Shown one piece after another: positions 48,108 through 60,759 of a DNA stretch of 64,000 nt. This DNA comes from Chamaecrista fasciculata (Eukaryota; Streptophyta; Magnoliopsida; Fabales; Fabaceae), in the NCBI GenBank assembly GCA_003254925.1, contig QANZ01029950.1:1-64000 (forward strand). Reading direction: 5' to 3'. The notes under the pieces are model-generated. The model ran no database searches and had not been told where the DNA came from. It saw only the letters and a list, made by a program, of their open reading frames with translations. Both the position numbers and the translations under genes were made by a program. How positions within the stretch are numbered: position 1 is the first letter of the stretch; the number at the start of each line of letters is the position of its first letter.

Positions 48108-48425
48108 TAATATTAATATACAATGTATTGAGTTGCGCGACACAGATATTGTTAAAATAATCTGCAATCCTTCAAAAAATTCTACAAGATCGAATGAACC
48201 TTTTAGTAACCACAAAAAAAAAAATTAACCTTTTGTTTTGTTTTTTTTTTTTCCTAAATTTGAACAAGGTACTAAATATATAATAGAGAAAATATCAATA
48301 ATTTAAGAAGATGGAAAAGAGAGAAAATCTAGCAAAATCTTTTTGTTTTTTTGGGTAAAAATTAAGTGGTACCCTTAAATTGAATCTTTTTATTTTTTAT
48401 TTATCTTGAGGAATAAAAATCACTT

Positions 48426-49839
48426 TTTTTTTTTGATACCAACAACAGAAACTAAAGAGGAATAAAGGAATCTAACCCTAGCATAACAACCGGGATAGGA
48501 GCCAACGCCTTAAAGTGACGGTAGAAATCTTCAAGCCGAAGTTCGTGCCGCAAGATATTAAATCCCCTAGGAAGTAAAGCGCAAATATCCTTCGTAATCG
48601 GAAGCAGCAGGGATCTGACAGACTGGAAAACCAAGGCAGAATGAAGTACTCCTGGCTTGTTAGAAGCAAAATAAATTGTCCTATTTGAATCCCGGAACTG
48701 ATGCATGACAATCTCTCTAAGAACCATGAGCACGAACAATTGCCTATCAAAACCATTCCTATTTGATCGCTTTCCAAGAAGAGTACATCTGCCCTGCACA
48801 AAAACCAAAAAATAAACCGTAGCAGTCTGTCTAACCTTTCGATCCAGAAGGAAGATAGTAGGGTCACGGTGATTGGAAATTGTGCAAGATGACCAGACTA
48901 TCTTAGAGCCTATTTTCTGTGGCCCCAGCAGCACATCCTTTGTATTCGAGTGAGCTAACAAGAGAGAATCCCATGAAGCAAGCACACGCTGAAGAACACA
49001 AACCGGATCTGGAACAACTCCATAAAAAATTCTTCGATTCCGAGCTGTCCAAATAGTATAGAGGATCATAAAGACCAAACCCATAGAAGACATAATAGGA
49101 TCCCCCGTAGGAGAATCGAGCAAATTACTTAGCCAATCATTAAAACCAGTCGCCTGCGTGAGAGATCCGAGCACCTGCGGTAAAGCCCCAAACCATATCG
49201 CTCTAGAAAAAGCACATCGAAGAAACAAGTGTTCGCGGTCTTCAGTGTCATGATCACAAAACACACATCCCCCCTGAATCAAGAGATGGTGCATCCTTAG
49301 TGACTCAGTAGTAGGAACTGCATTATAAAGAAGACGCCAGACAAACATCAGCACTTTAGGTGGAACCTTAATCTTCCAAAAGACATCCCAACGAAACTCT
49401 AAGTTCTCAAAGGACGTCAAGGCCGCCTGATTAAGAAGCAGCCAGGAGTAGTTTGAAGCCACTGAATATTTCCCAGAGGGAGAACCAGCCCACACAAGCT
49501 GATCGGGAACATTATTGACTGAAAGCGGAGTATTAAAAACTTTGTCAACCAAAGAAGGATGAACACACTGAACGACCCGGTCGTAATTCCAATTTCCGGA
49601 CGGAGAAACGCGAAGGTCACTAACAAATTGTAACTCTATCGGCTTTGAAGGAAGGATTGGCCACCAAAACATAGAACCAAGAGGAATCATGGATCCCGTA
49701 CCAACATTCCAACGCAGATGATCATGAATAATTGCACTATTAGCCATAATGCCTTTCCAGATCCTTGATGGCTGAGTGGTGGACACTGCATTATTGCACA
49801 CAGAACCATGAAAATACTTACCCACAACCCATATGCTGC
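48426..49839 (-). mobile_element. 5'-truncated LINE (non-LTR retrotransposon) insertion
   Basis: A perfect 13-bp duplication ATAAAAATCACTT lies at 48413-48425 and 49840-49852. On the minus strand the insert ends in a poly(A) tail (T-run 48426-48434). The insert is about 1.4 kb and consists almost entirely of the 3' part of ORF2. Perfect duplications point to a fairly recent insertion. Confidence 0.92.
48452..49839 (-). pseudogene. LINE ORF2 C-terminal fragment (zf-RVT region and RNase H remnant)
   Basis: One frame runs open from the left insertion border to a stop just before the poly(A) tail. It starts beyond the reverse transcriptase catalytic core, with the plant-LINE pattern SRIWKGI, then the zinc-binding zf-RVT region: FWKIKVPPKVLMFVWRLL and GCVFCDHDTEDREHLFLRC (Cys/Cys/His/Cys). 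A shorter downstream part contains FRDSNRTIYFAS, like the start of LINE RNase H, but the rest of that domain is hard to recognise. No start codon of its own is expected because the 5' end is lost. Not a host gene. Confidence 0.85.
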
Positions 49840-49852
49840 ATAAAAATCACTT

Positions 49853-50139
49853 AAGTAAGTTTTGTCTCTATGAACAAAGTTATTCTTTTTATACATATAG
49901 TCCAATTCAAATCCAAAATATCATACTTAAATAACCTAACTATCTATCAACTTTACTAAATTTCATTAATACAAATTCATTTTCGTATTGCACAAAAATA
50001 CTAATGTAGACAAGATAGGACATTAAATCGATTTAAAACACCATGATCAAAATTTTCATAATCCTTCGGTTTGGGAAATTTTATCCATTGGGTTTGGGAA
50101 ATGAGTCTGGAGATGGAAATAATATTTTTTTTTTTTTTT
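49853..50139. other. AT-rich spacer
   Basis: No gene or repeat recognised. Confidence 0.4.
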
Positions 50140-50521
50140 GCCAAAATGCACTTTTTTGTCTCATAATTTTTGTTCATGTCTCAATTTGGTTTCATAACTT
50201 TTTGAGTTGTACTCTTAGTATCATATCTTTAGTTTAGGTTGCAGATTTGGTTCCGTATTGCATTTTTGGTCCAATATCTTTGGGTTATGTAGTAGATTTG
50301 GTCTCATATCTTTTGGTTAAGTTGCAGAATTGACCTTATATCTTTAGGTCAGATGCAAAATTAGTGTTATATATTTGGGTCAGGTGGGACTGACTGTAAA
50401 ACTTTTTGTAAAAATTTGAGACTAATTCTACAACCTGATCAAAAAATATGTAGTCAAAAGTGATACGTGATCAAATTTACAACCTGAGCAAAAAATATGA
50501 GACCAAAAGTAAACTTTCACC
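50140..50521. mobile_element. Foldback MITE
   Basis: GCCAAAATGCACTTTTTTG on the left and an inverse GAGACCAAAAGTAAACTTTC on the right. Phrases TTTGGTCTCATATCTTT recur and resemble the element at 46867. Ends approximate. Confidence 0.55.
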
Positions 50522-52106
50522 TAATTTTTTACAGGTCCGAGAATGAGGATTATGTTAATCTATCCAAACTCTACCCATAAGCATTCCTAAACACATTTAA
50601 AAGCAATTAAAAAATAATAATGCCAAAAAGAAACAATTTTCACAAAAAAAGATTATCATAATCTCTATATCATGAATATGGGGTGCACAGGACTTATGTT
50701 TCTTTTTTTATTATTATTATTCACATTTTAATTATGACATTTTTAAAATCTCTTCACTATAGACAATGTGAAATTTCATTGAACATATTTTATCTCTCTT
50801 CTCTTTTTCTATTATAAAAGATTTCTGAGAGCCAAAAACTTCTACAGATAAGCTACTTTCTCAGGAAGGAGCTTTTTCTCATGATTAGTACTGTCTCAGA
50901 ATTTTGGTTTAATCTGTCTGTCATTTTCTAATCTCCTTATGTATCATGTCACTTCTCGGTACATTTTGGAACTATATATTTCTATTTGTTTGGAACATAT
51001 TTTATATGTATTATTCTTAAAGATTTGTCTTCTCATGTGCCACAACAATTTCTGTTTGTTTGTTAACAAGCTCACCAGTTTTACATTTTTACTTCATTCA
51101 TAGTTTTGTTGCAGGAAAAGTGGGAATCCTTCTTTACAAGATAAAAGTGAATTAATATGGACAAAAGGCAAAGGACTCAATTTAAAGCGAACCTTAATTA
51201 AAAATGTTCCTTAGCTTTTTAACTTTCAACAAATGACTCTGATTATGTTGCAAAAAACTTGGACTTAACATAATGATGTGATACTACATCAAATCAATTA
51301 TAAGTAATTACATCTATACTATTATATATATTTTAGAATTTTCTTATCATTGATTTCCAAAATTATATCTAAAATCATGCCACATCAGCAATTGTATCCT
51401 ATGTTAAGAATTAAACTTTGCATCTTAGACTAACCCGTATTGATATGTGTTATGGTATATAAATAGTCACGTAATTTGACTAATTTCTTATAGAAGTTCT
51501 TTTATATTCCTTCTATAATAATATAGAATGACATCCGCAAAAATTATTAATTCTGTAACAAATTTGTTTCATTAATATTTTCTTTCTATAATAATTTATA
51601 AATATAAAAATAACTTTAATTAAAGGAAAAAATTTTAAATTAAGTAATTTATATATTTTTATAAATGTATAATTTAAAATGTATTTGCATGCCATTCATA
51701 CATATAGAACTACTATAGTATATAACTATGTCATAAATAATCTTTCTTGGCTAAAGTATTTTTATATGGCTTATAAATTTTATATTAATTTTTAATTTTG
51801 TTTTTAAAGTGTTACATTTTGGTGGATTCTATCATTTTGTCCTAATTGCATTCTATAAATTAAAAATAAAATTTAAACAATTTTCAATATGAGTCAGGAT
51901 TTAATAATTTTATATTATATGTCAAATTTAATGTTAATTTATTGTATAAATTTAGTGTAAATAATAAAATTTACTAAAATATAACATTTTAAAGATAAAA
52001 TTAACAATAAATAAATTTTAAAAATAAAATTAAAAATTAATATAAAATTTGAGAACTAGAGATATTTTTGCCATCTTTCTTCTTAACATATTTATAAAAT
52101 TTTGTA
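50522..52106. other. AT-rich intergenic sequence
   Basis: About 1.6 kb without a gene. 51780-52070 contains loosely inverted phrases of an old foldback element. Nothing else can be supported. Confidence 0.5.
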
Positions 52107-52883
52107 GGTCAGAATTTCATTTTTTTTCCCCAATATTTTTTTGTTATGTTTTAGTCCTTAATTTTTTGCAATAATTCTGTTCTGGTCCATAACTACTGAA
52201 TATGATCATATCTCACTCGTTTCAAGTATGAATGCAAAGAAATCAAAGTTAGACGTAAATCTTGATGAACCATTTCTCCTCTCAATTGGGGTTGTCAACA
52301 AACGAGGTTAAATCGAACTCAAAAGTGGGCCTCTCGTTTCATAAAGTTTGTGATATCTCGTTTGTTTTAAATATTAATGTATTGAAATCAAATTTATGAG
52401 TTACTCTTGAGCTATTTTTTTGTTCAATTGGGGTCATCGGCAAATAAGATTAAATAATATTCCCAAATTTGGTATTGATGTTTTTTACTAAACCCACGTT
52501 TGAAATATTATTTAACCTTGTTTGTCGACGTCACCAACTAGATAGAGTAAAAAGTTGTCAAGTGTAACCCGAAGCTTCGATTTCGTTGCATTTAAACTTG
52601 AAACGAGATAGATATGACCATCTTCATAAAACAAGACCCAATTTCAGTCTCAATTTCAAACTCAATTTAACCTCGTTTGTCGATGGTCCTAGCTGGTAGA
52701 GAAAGAACTAATCAAGAGTGACATGCAACTTCGATTTCATCGCATTTGAGCTTGAAATGAAATAGATATGGATATATTTACTATTTAAGAACCAATCATT
52801 GAGCATATTAAGAAACATTAGAGATTAAAGACCAAAATAGAATTTGGAGTAAATATTAGGGGACCAAGATGAGGTTTTTGACC
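52107..52883. mobile_element. MULE-like foldback, family of 6449-7304
   Basis: Ends GGTCAGAATTTCATTTTT / GGGGACCAAGATGAGGTTTTTGACC. Internal phrases such as GAAACGAGATAGATATGACC are shared with 6449-8290. Target duplication is unclear (7 of 9). Confidence 0.6.
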
Positions 52884-53357
52884 AAGTTTTTATAATAATT
52901 TTTATGTATTTTAATTTACTGAATTTTCAATTCATTTTGTAGAGAAGCAAAGAAAGGGTGGAACGCATTGAAAGATTTTGACTTTGAGCATCTCAATAAC
53001 ATTCTACCTTCTTCCATCGGCAACAAAGATTTTTTTTTGCTGCATAATTTATGGACCTCCCTGGCTTTGCTGTTCCTGTTATAATATAATTTCTAATAAA
53101 AAAAATTAAACAAAAGCACTAATTTTGTCTCTAATATTTATTATTTTAGTTAATTTTATTATTTGACTAACTTCTTTTAATAAATTAGCGATAGACTGCA
53201 TCATGTTTTTCAATGAGTTAAGATTTCAGTTGCTTTTTCTATTAATTTTACATTTCATATCATTATCCAACGTACATTTCGTCGTTAATATTTGACTAAA
53301 GTAAGAATAAATAATAAAATTGACCAAAATATGAAATATTAAAGATGAAATTAACTA
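52884..53357. other. Spacer with foldback-family fragment
   Basis: 53110-53355 is a copy of the GTCAATTT/AAATTGAC family, cut at its right end by the Stowaway MITE. No gene. Confidence 0.5.
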
Positions 53358-53602
53358 CTCCCTCTGTCCCATAATATTTACTTTGTTTGAGAATTTTTTT
53401 TGTCCCAAAATATCTGATGTTTTACAAAATCAAGAGAGCATTAATTATTTTTTTATCATTCTATCCCTATTAAAAGTCAAAGATATTGAATTAATGAGAG
53501 TAATTAGAAATAATTTAATGAGGACAATTTAGTCTTTTAATCTTATTTTTTTTTCATTTTAGATAAATTAATCATTTCCTTAGTATTTTGGGACAGAGAG
53601 AA
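53358..53602. mobile_element. Stowaway-type MITE (Tc1/mariner)
   Basis: Ends CTCCCTCTGTCCC / GGGACAGAGAGAA, the well-known Stowaway terminus, flanked by TA. About 245 bp. It is inserted in the right arm of an older foldback element, so it is younger than that element. Confidence 0.85.
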
Positions 53603-53978
53603 TATAATAATACTAATACTTTTGTCAAAAAAGTATAATAATATAATTAAGACAATATGACAATAAATTAACTGTTATATATATAATTAACAAATTAAAC
53701 ACAGTCAACAAAGCGAATAATAAAAAAAAGTTAATTTATCATCACATTACCTTATTTTACCGTTAGGCCCCTTCATTTGCTTATTAATTACACATTAAAC
53801 ATTCAACAGTGAATACTCTCTGCCTTCCTTCCTTTTCTCTTTTTCTTTTTTTTTTTTCAGTTTCTCTTTTCAGTTAAAATACAAACAAACAAACAAACCC
53901 GCGTCACTATCTCACATTCTCACTCCTTCACTCTCTTCTTCTTCCTCTTGCTTCGTCTCTGTCTCATCAGTACCAAAA
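53603..53978 (+). other. Upstream and leader region of the LRR receptor kinase
   Basis: A strongly CT-rich leader (53815-53960) precedes the ATG. Upstream is AT-rich. No TATA box can be called with certainty. Confidence 0.45.
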
Positions 53979-56900
53979 ATGGCGTTACCCTCTTACTTCA
54001 TTCTACTTTCTACCTTCTTCTCCTTCGTTTTCCATTTCCTTCTAATCGTAAAAGCATCCACAAACCCAGATTTAAATGCTCTCATGGCGTTCAAATCAGC
54101 TTCCGATTCTCAAAATAACCTCAAATCTTGGAACCACACCACCGACCCATGTTCTTCGACCTGGACTTATGTTTCTTGCTTCAATGGCCGAGTCTCGCGT
54201 CTCGTACTCGAGAATCTCGAACTTCGAGGCTCCATCGAACCCTTAGCTTCTCTCACTCACCTTCGAGTTCTGAGCCTAAATCGTAACCGTTTTTCCGGTC
54301 AAATCCCCCGGATTCTCTCTAATTTGACATCGCTCAGGCTTCTGTTTCTGTCGCACAATCAATTTTCCGGTGATTTTCCGGCGACGGTTACGGAACTTAA
54401 CTGCTTGAACCGTCTCGATCTGTCTCATAACAACTTGTCAGGGAATATTCCGGCGACGGTTAACAAACTGACTCACCTTCTCACTCTCCGATTAAACAAC
54501 AATGAGTTCTCCGGCAACATTCCGGTTCTGAATCTTCCCAATCTCGTAGACTTCAACGTCTCCGGTAACCGATTCTCCGGCGAAATACCCAAATCGGTTT
54601 CCGGTTTCCCCGAATCGTCGTTTTTTCAGAATCCGTCTCTTTGCGGAGCTCCATTGGTAAAAAAATGCACAAAAACTCACGCGATTCCCAAAAAACCCCA
54701 ATCTGAAGGAGCCATCGCATCGCCATTAATGCCTCCTTCGAAATCTGCAAATAGCACAACCCATCATCATCACCATCATCACGGAGCTCCGAAATTAAGC
54801 CCCGTAACCCTAATCGCCATCATACTCGGCGACATTTTGATTCTCTTCGCAGTATCCCTCATTCTCTACTGCTACTTCTCTACCTCAAAACTGAAAAAAG
54901 AGGGGAAAATCAAAAAATTATCGAAATCTATTCTTGAAACCGAGAAAATCGTGTATTCATCTCAACCTGGATTCGAAAGGGGTCATCAAATGGTGTTCTT
55001 CGAGGGTATGAAGAGATTCGAGCTCGAAGATTTGCTTCGAGCTTCGGCGGAAATGCTAGGAAAAGGTGGGTTTGGAACGGCATACAAAGCTGTTCTTGAA
55101 GATGGAAATGTGGTCGCAGTGAAGAGGATGAAGGATGCTGAGATTAATGGGAAGAAAGAGTTCGAACAACACATGGAAGTTTTGGGAAGATTGAGGCATC
55201 AAAATATTGTGAGCTTGAGAGCTTATTATTTTGCGGCGGAGGAGAAATTGCTGGTGTATGATTACATGCCCAATGGGAGTCTGTTCTGGCTTCTTCATGG
55301 TACGTAGATCTATAATTCTATATGGTTTTATTTACAGTTTGATTTCTACTGCTTCATTTTTCGTTCTTTAGCTCAGAATAGGTGGAGAAAAATTTCAATT
55401 GATCCCAGAGTTTTTCGTGAGTGGGTTCTATCTTGATTTTTAGACTATGTGTTCGGCTGTTTTAGTGAGAATGGAGAGGAGAGGACACTAATGAAGACTA
55501 ATAGAGTAGAGAGGAGAGTATGAGAGTTTTTAACGAGGAAAGAATGGACATTTGTTAATCTTGTTTGGAAGTTATTAGTAATGGAATGGAATGGAGTTGA
55601 CACATGTTAATTTTGGTTAGTATAAGGATATAATTGTCATTAAAAAATTATAAAACTGTCCACTCCTTCCTTGAATTTTGAGGTGCCAAGTGTCCCTCCT
55701 TATCCACCTCACTCTTCCCTACAAAAATTTCCAAACATAATTTTTCTACCTTTTGGTCCCTTCCTCTCCTCTCCATTTTCTCTCCTCTCCATTCCCCATT
55801 TACACCCTATCCAAACATATAATTAGACTTAAGTAAAATCCTATCTCCATCCCACATTTGTTTACTTTTTTTTAAAAAAAAAAATTTATCTCTTATTATT
55901 TTGTTATTATTTTAGTTTTTTATCTAAGTTTTACTTAAATGAACAATTGAATGATATTAATTAGATATATAAAACTATTAGTTGATAATAATACATCATG
56001 TTAATTGTCACATAAATAGTCTTTTTTCGAAAATTAATTACTATAATTTTTTAGATTTGTATTATTTAACATGAGAGTTCTAGATTTCTTTTATAATTTT
56101 ACTTATTAATATGAAAATCAAATTTATTTATATATTAATTAATTTTTTTATCGTTCACTAATAATCTATAGCATATCCTCAATTGACATTAATATGCTAG
56201 AAAATTGGATAAAAAGGCTATGGTTAAAATAAAATAAATTGTAGGGGATTATATTAAAACACATATATATATATATATACTAGGGGCTTTGCGTGCCCGT
56301 AATATGTATATAAAATAAATAAGGGACTAAATTGTTAACTTAGTAAAGAAAGAAAGACCAAATAGTAAATTTTCTCTTATTTTTAATTTCATAGACTATA
56401 ATTTTAAACATGGACGACCAGAAAGGGGTGGAACCATATAATATAAGATATATATTATATATTAAAGACTAAATAAATATGTGAGAGACCATAACTGAAC
56501 TTTAGTCCTGATTTTTATTTTCTTATGTTTTCCTAGTAGCCAAACAGGTATGAACAAAATAGCCACTCATGTAGGGTAGTACTGTAGTAGTAGTAGTAGT
56601 AGTAGTAGGATTAAAAGAGCAAAGTATGTGGGGTCCATTTAGATCTGGTTCAACCGTTCAAGTATGAACTTGGACCATGCATTTATGGATGGTCTTGTTT
56701 TAGAATATAATATCAGGATGTCAGAGATCACATTCTTCATCCACTTCTTTATAATTTAATTTCTAGGAATTTCGGACAAGTTTACTGTTAATCGAGCAGA
56801 AGAAGCACGATTATAACCATCTGGGAATCCAAATCGATATCACATTACTCTCTTGTTAAAACTTGATTTTTTTTAACTTTGAACACAACAAAAATCAAAC

Positions 56901-59168
56901 ACAATTTGAATTTCGAAAAATACTTTTAAAAAATCTTAGATTTTATAAGTGTTTTTCAAAATTCAAATTTTTTTAATCTTTGTTTTAGTCAAAAATTAAA
57001 GAAAATTGATTTTTAGAAAGATATGTGAGATGCAGGTGCGAAATTCCATACAAATCTAACGAAAAAAATTATTTAGAATACCAAAGTGTTAATAGTAGAT
57101 ATCACAGTATACTAAAGCGTCATATTTTAAATCACCGAATACTAAAATGAAATGAAGTGAAACAACGAAACATGAAAGTATATTTTACCCTTATTAGTTT
57201 AGAACCTCAACCACAACACAACATTTGTGCTGTGTTGTATCCCAATGAAATAAAAATTGCAAACAGACGAAGGAAAAGTCAATTAAACAGTGTTTCTTGA
57301 GTACTGAGTGGGTTGGGTTTTTGGGTTTTTCACTCAATAGTTTTCTTTGTCACGTTCTTCAAGCAGCCAAACTGGCATGAAATGAATCAGCCAATAGCTA
57401 TGTATTGTTAAACTTGCAAGTTGTTATGTTGTTATGTGGGGCAACTTCGAACTCTGAAGTTGGACCATGTTATTCATTACTTATGTTTTTAGAAAACATT
57501 TCAGAACTTTCTCCTCTACATTTTTATTAAATAAATACAATTCCTAGGAATTGCAGACAATGGAATTGTTAAGTAAATGTGCACAAGTTTAACAATCATA
57601 GCCATATGGGAATTAGAATCAAGAGAGAATCCTTCGAGAAATACAAGCAACAAGCGAGTGTCTTTTCCTTCAAATTTTTAATCTTTTGGGTCTTTCTCGC
57701 TCCACTTTAGTCTACTGCTTTATTTTTTTTGGCCCAACTCTTCTGTTTTATTTGATCTTGTATTATTATTGGCAAAAGCACCATTCGATTTTAAATATTA
57801 TTTTTAATTATTGGTTTCACTTTTAATGTTTGATTATTGTCAATTTTATTTTTTAAAGTTTATTATTTTATTATTTGATTAACTTTTTTTAATAAATTAA
57901 TTTGAAGTTTTATTATATTTTTTATTCTGAGTTAGGAACTTAGGATTTATATTTTCTTCTTTTGATAAATTTTATACTATAGGACATTAGTTGCATAAAA
58001 TATTTTGTCAATATTTAACTAAAATTAAAGCAATGAATAAAATTGATCAAAATATAAAATTTTAGAAACAAAATCAACCGTAAATAAATATTGGAGAGAA
58101 ATTGAAAATTAATGTAAAGTATAATAATTAAAAGTGTGTTTTTGTAATTTTTTTTTTAAGAAAACTAACAATTTGATTTTTGAAAGATTACCGAGATAAT
58201 AACTCAATATCTAAAATATTAAAATACACATTTAGTCTCTAAAAGATCAAAATGGTATACTTTTTAATCCCTAAAAGATTAAATTGATATACTAATTAAT
58301 ACTTAAAAAGAACTAATTAGTATATTATTTTTAAGGACTAAACTATACCGAGTTGTCAACTAGGTGATGTTTGAGGGACTAAATTGTTAATTTATTCTTT
58401 TTTTTTTTACAATCCAAAATCTGAGAATCCAGTAGCAAGCTCGTAATTCTAGAGAAATTGAAGGGTTAAACTGGAATTAATTAATTAATTAATTAATTAA
58501 TTAATTGTGTGACAGGGAACCGAGGACCTGGGAGAACACCAGTGGACTGGACCACAAGGCTGAAGATAGCAGCTGGAGTGGCTCGCGGCATAGCCTTCAT
58601 TCACAGTTCATGCAAGCCCACCCTTAACCTCACCCACGGTAACATCAAATCTTCCAACATCCTCATCGACACCCACGGCAACGCACACGTGTCAGATTAT
58701 GGTCTCTCCACGTTCGCACTCCCACCATCCAAATCCAACGGCTACCGTGCTCCCGAATCCGACGGTCGAAAACACACCCAAAAATCCGACGTGTACTCCT
58801 TCGGTGTCCTCCTACTTGAGCTTCTCACAGGAAAGTACCCCTCTGTAGTAGAAACCACTGGGCCTGTTGGGCCTGGGTATGGGCCTAATGGGCCTGTGGA
58901 TTTACCGAGGTGGGTACAGTCAGTGGTGAGAGAAGAATGGACGGCTGAAGTATTTGATATTGAGCTTATGAGGTATAAGGATATTGAAGAGGAAATGGTG
59001 GGTTTGCTTCAGATTGCAATGGCTTGTACTGTACCCTCGCCTGATCAACGCCCAAAAATGAGCCACGTGGTCCAGATGATTGAGGAGATACGTGGCGTCC
59101 AGGTGTCGCCTTGTCATGACACGTCGGACTCTGTGTCTGAGTCACCCTACTTGTCTGAAGATGCATAG
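53979..59168 (+). CDS. LRR receptor-like kinase, subfamily III, probable pseudokinase (At1g68400-like)
   Basis: Two exons (53979-55299, 58516-59168) splice in frame to 657 aa. Signal peptide about 1-26. An LRRNT-type region has Cys58 and Cys67, followed by about five LRRs (84-205) and a closing Cys pair (222, 230). Next come a seven-His tract (262-268), a membrane helix (about 275-300) and a cytoplasmic kinase domain. The glycine loop GKGGFGTA (361-368) and Lys382 are kept. The HRD motif is HGN (481-483, no catalytic Asp) and DFG is DYG (Asp501). Subfamily III members commonly lack catalytic residues and signal as scaffolds. The intron sits after the PNGSL...LLHG segment. The protein is inferred to be a plasma-membrane receptor; ligand unknown. 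Confidence 0.93.
56584..56608 (+). repeat. TAG microsatellite
   Basis: About eight uninterrupted TAG units within the intron. Confidence 0.9.
58475..58506 (+). repeat. TTAA microsatellite next to the splice acceptor
   Basis: Eight tandem AATT/TTAA units end about 9 bases before the acceptor AG of the receptor-kinase intron, in the position of the usual pyrimidine tract. Confidence 0.9.
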
Positions 59169-59177
59169 AAAACTTAC

Positions 59178-59583
59178 TTTTTGGTCCCTAGATTATTATT
59201 GAGTTAACAACGATTTGGTTCCTAAATTGTAAGAAAATACAAATCAGTCATTGAATCTTACATCACCATCAATTTTTTGGTCCTTGAATGGTAGAAAAAT
59301 ACGAATCAATCCATAAGTTTTACACCATTATTGACCTTACAATACGAATCAGATTTTGAATTTTACACCAGTGTCAATCTTTTAATCCCTGAGTTGATTC
59401 GTAATTTTGTACAATTCAGGGATCAAAAAGTTGACAGTAGTATAAAATTCAGGGAGTGATTTATATTTTCCTACAATTTATGGACTAAAAAATTGACAGC
59501 GGTGTAAAATTCAGAGATTGATTTGGTCTTATAATTTACGGACTAAATCGTTAACTCAGTCATAATTCAAAGACCAAAAATTA
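59178..59583. mobile_element. Foldback MITE abutting the LRR kinase stop codon
   Basis: Phrases TTTTTGGTCCCTAG (left) and CAAAGACCAAAAA (right), with TGTAAAATTCAGGGA-type inverted arms between. It begins about 10 bases after the stop codon. No target duplication found; ends approximate. Confidence 0.55.
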
Positions 59584-59589
59584 GGTTAT

Positions 59590-60759
59590 CTCTAATTTGT
59601 AAAATCTGGGTGGGTTAACTTTGTTAAGTAAAGTGTTGGTTTCGCTAATTAATTAAGAGTTTAGAGGAGCGTTAATTGAAGGTGGAGGAGGCTTCTGTTT
59701 CTCGAAATTATTGAGCAGTATTGTTATTATCATAAATGTGTGTCTTGGTTGAATTCGTTTGTTTCGAGATGCCGTTTTTGACCAGTAAAGGAGACATACG
59801 AATGACTTTTGCTTTCTTCAGTCACCATCTCCTTTTGCTGGTGAAATTTCATTGTGTCATCCAACAAAATGATTCTTTCGTATTTAATTAAAGAATTTGG
59901 TACTTTAGTAATTTACTCATACTATTTCGTATATATATATGTATGTTTGACTTGTTTTTATGTCAGTATATTGTGTCATTTGTCAAAAATACAGACAGTC
60001 ACATAATACCATATCCTTTCAGGCTACGAATGCTATATTACTATTTTATGTATCCATTACATTAGAGTCGTGAAAGTGAATAATTGGATATTTGGATCAA
60101 ACTCATGGAATTGACATGATTAACCCACTAATTTGATAAGTTGGATTTACCCATTTTTGGTCTCTAGCTATGAAGCATGAACACTTTATATCGAGGGCGT
60201 GTCGCCGTGTCAGACACGTGTCAGTGTCCGATACTCGTACGACACCGATACGACACATATTCATAAATTTTAAAATATAAATTAATTTTTTATAACTTTA
60301 ACAAGACATACAAGAGAAAATAATAATAGATATATAACATATATTATGAATAAAAATTATAATTTTAAAATTTTTCATTAAAAATTATGAATATTTAATT
60401 ATTTATATATATAAATATATGTCGTGTCGTGTCGTGTCATATAATTTTGAGAGTTTGACGTGTCACTGTGTTCGTGTCCATATCATGTTCGTGTCCTAGG
60501 TCTCTGTACATCTTTTTTTTGGCTCAACTCATCTAACCTATCAGTTTAGCAAGTCAGTCTATTGAACCTGTGGATTGATAATTTGATATTTATATTTATT
60601 TTTTTAAAAGATTTTTATTTATATATTTTATATAACTTAAATTAATTAATTCATTTAAAAATTACTTATAAATTAATGTGGTAATACACGGGCAAAATGC
60701 TAAATGGTAAACAAAGCATTCCATTTTATACCATGATTCATGTATGATAAACTGGAAAA
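59590..60759. other. Intergenic sequence with a GTGTC-rich repeat
   Basis: 60195-60500 has an inverted arrangement of GACACGTGTC / TCGTGTCGTGTC motifs around an AT-rich core, probably an old MITE. No gene seen. Confidence 0.5.

Larger units (their letters stand above)
55300..58515 (+). other. 3.2-kb intron of the LRR receptor kinase, repeat-filled
   Basis: Donor G|GTACGTAG, acceptor GTGTGACAG. It contains a MITE (about 55446-55820, inverted GGAGAGGAGAG phrases), AT-rich DNA, a TAG trinucleotide repeat, a foldback-family copy (57770-58140), decayed foldback sequence (58145-58400) and a TTAA repeat just before the acceptor. No ORF of note. Confidence 0.8.
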
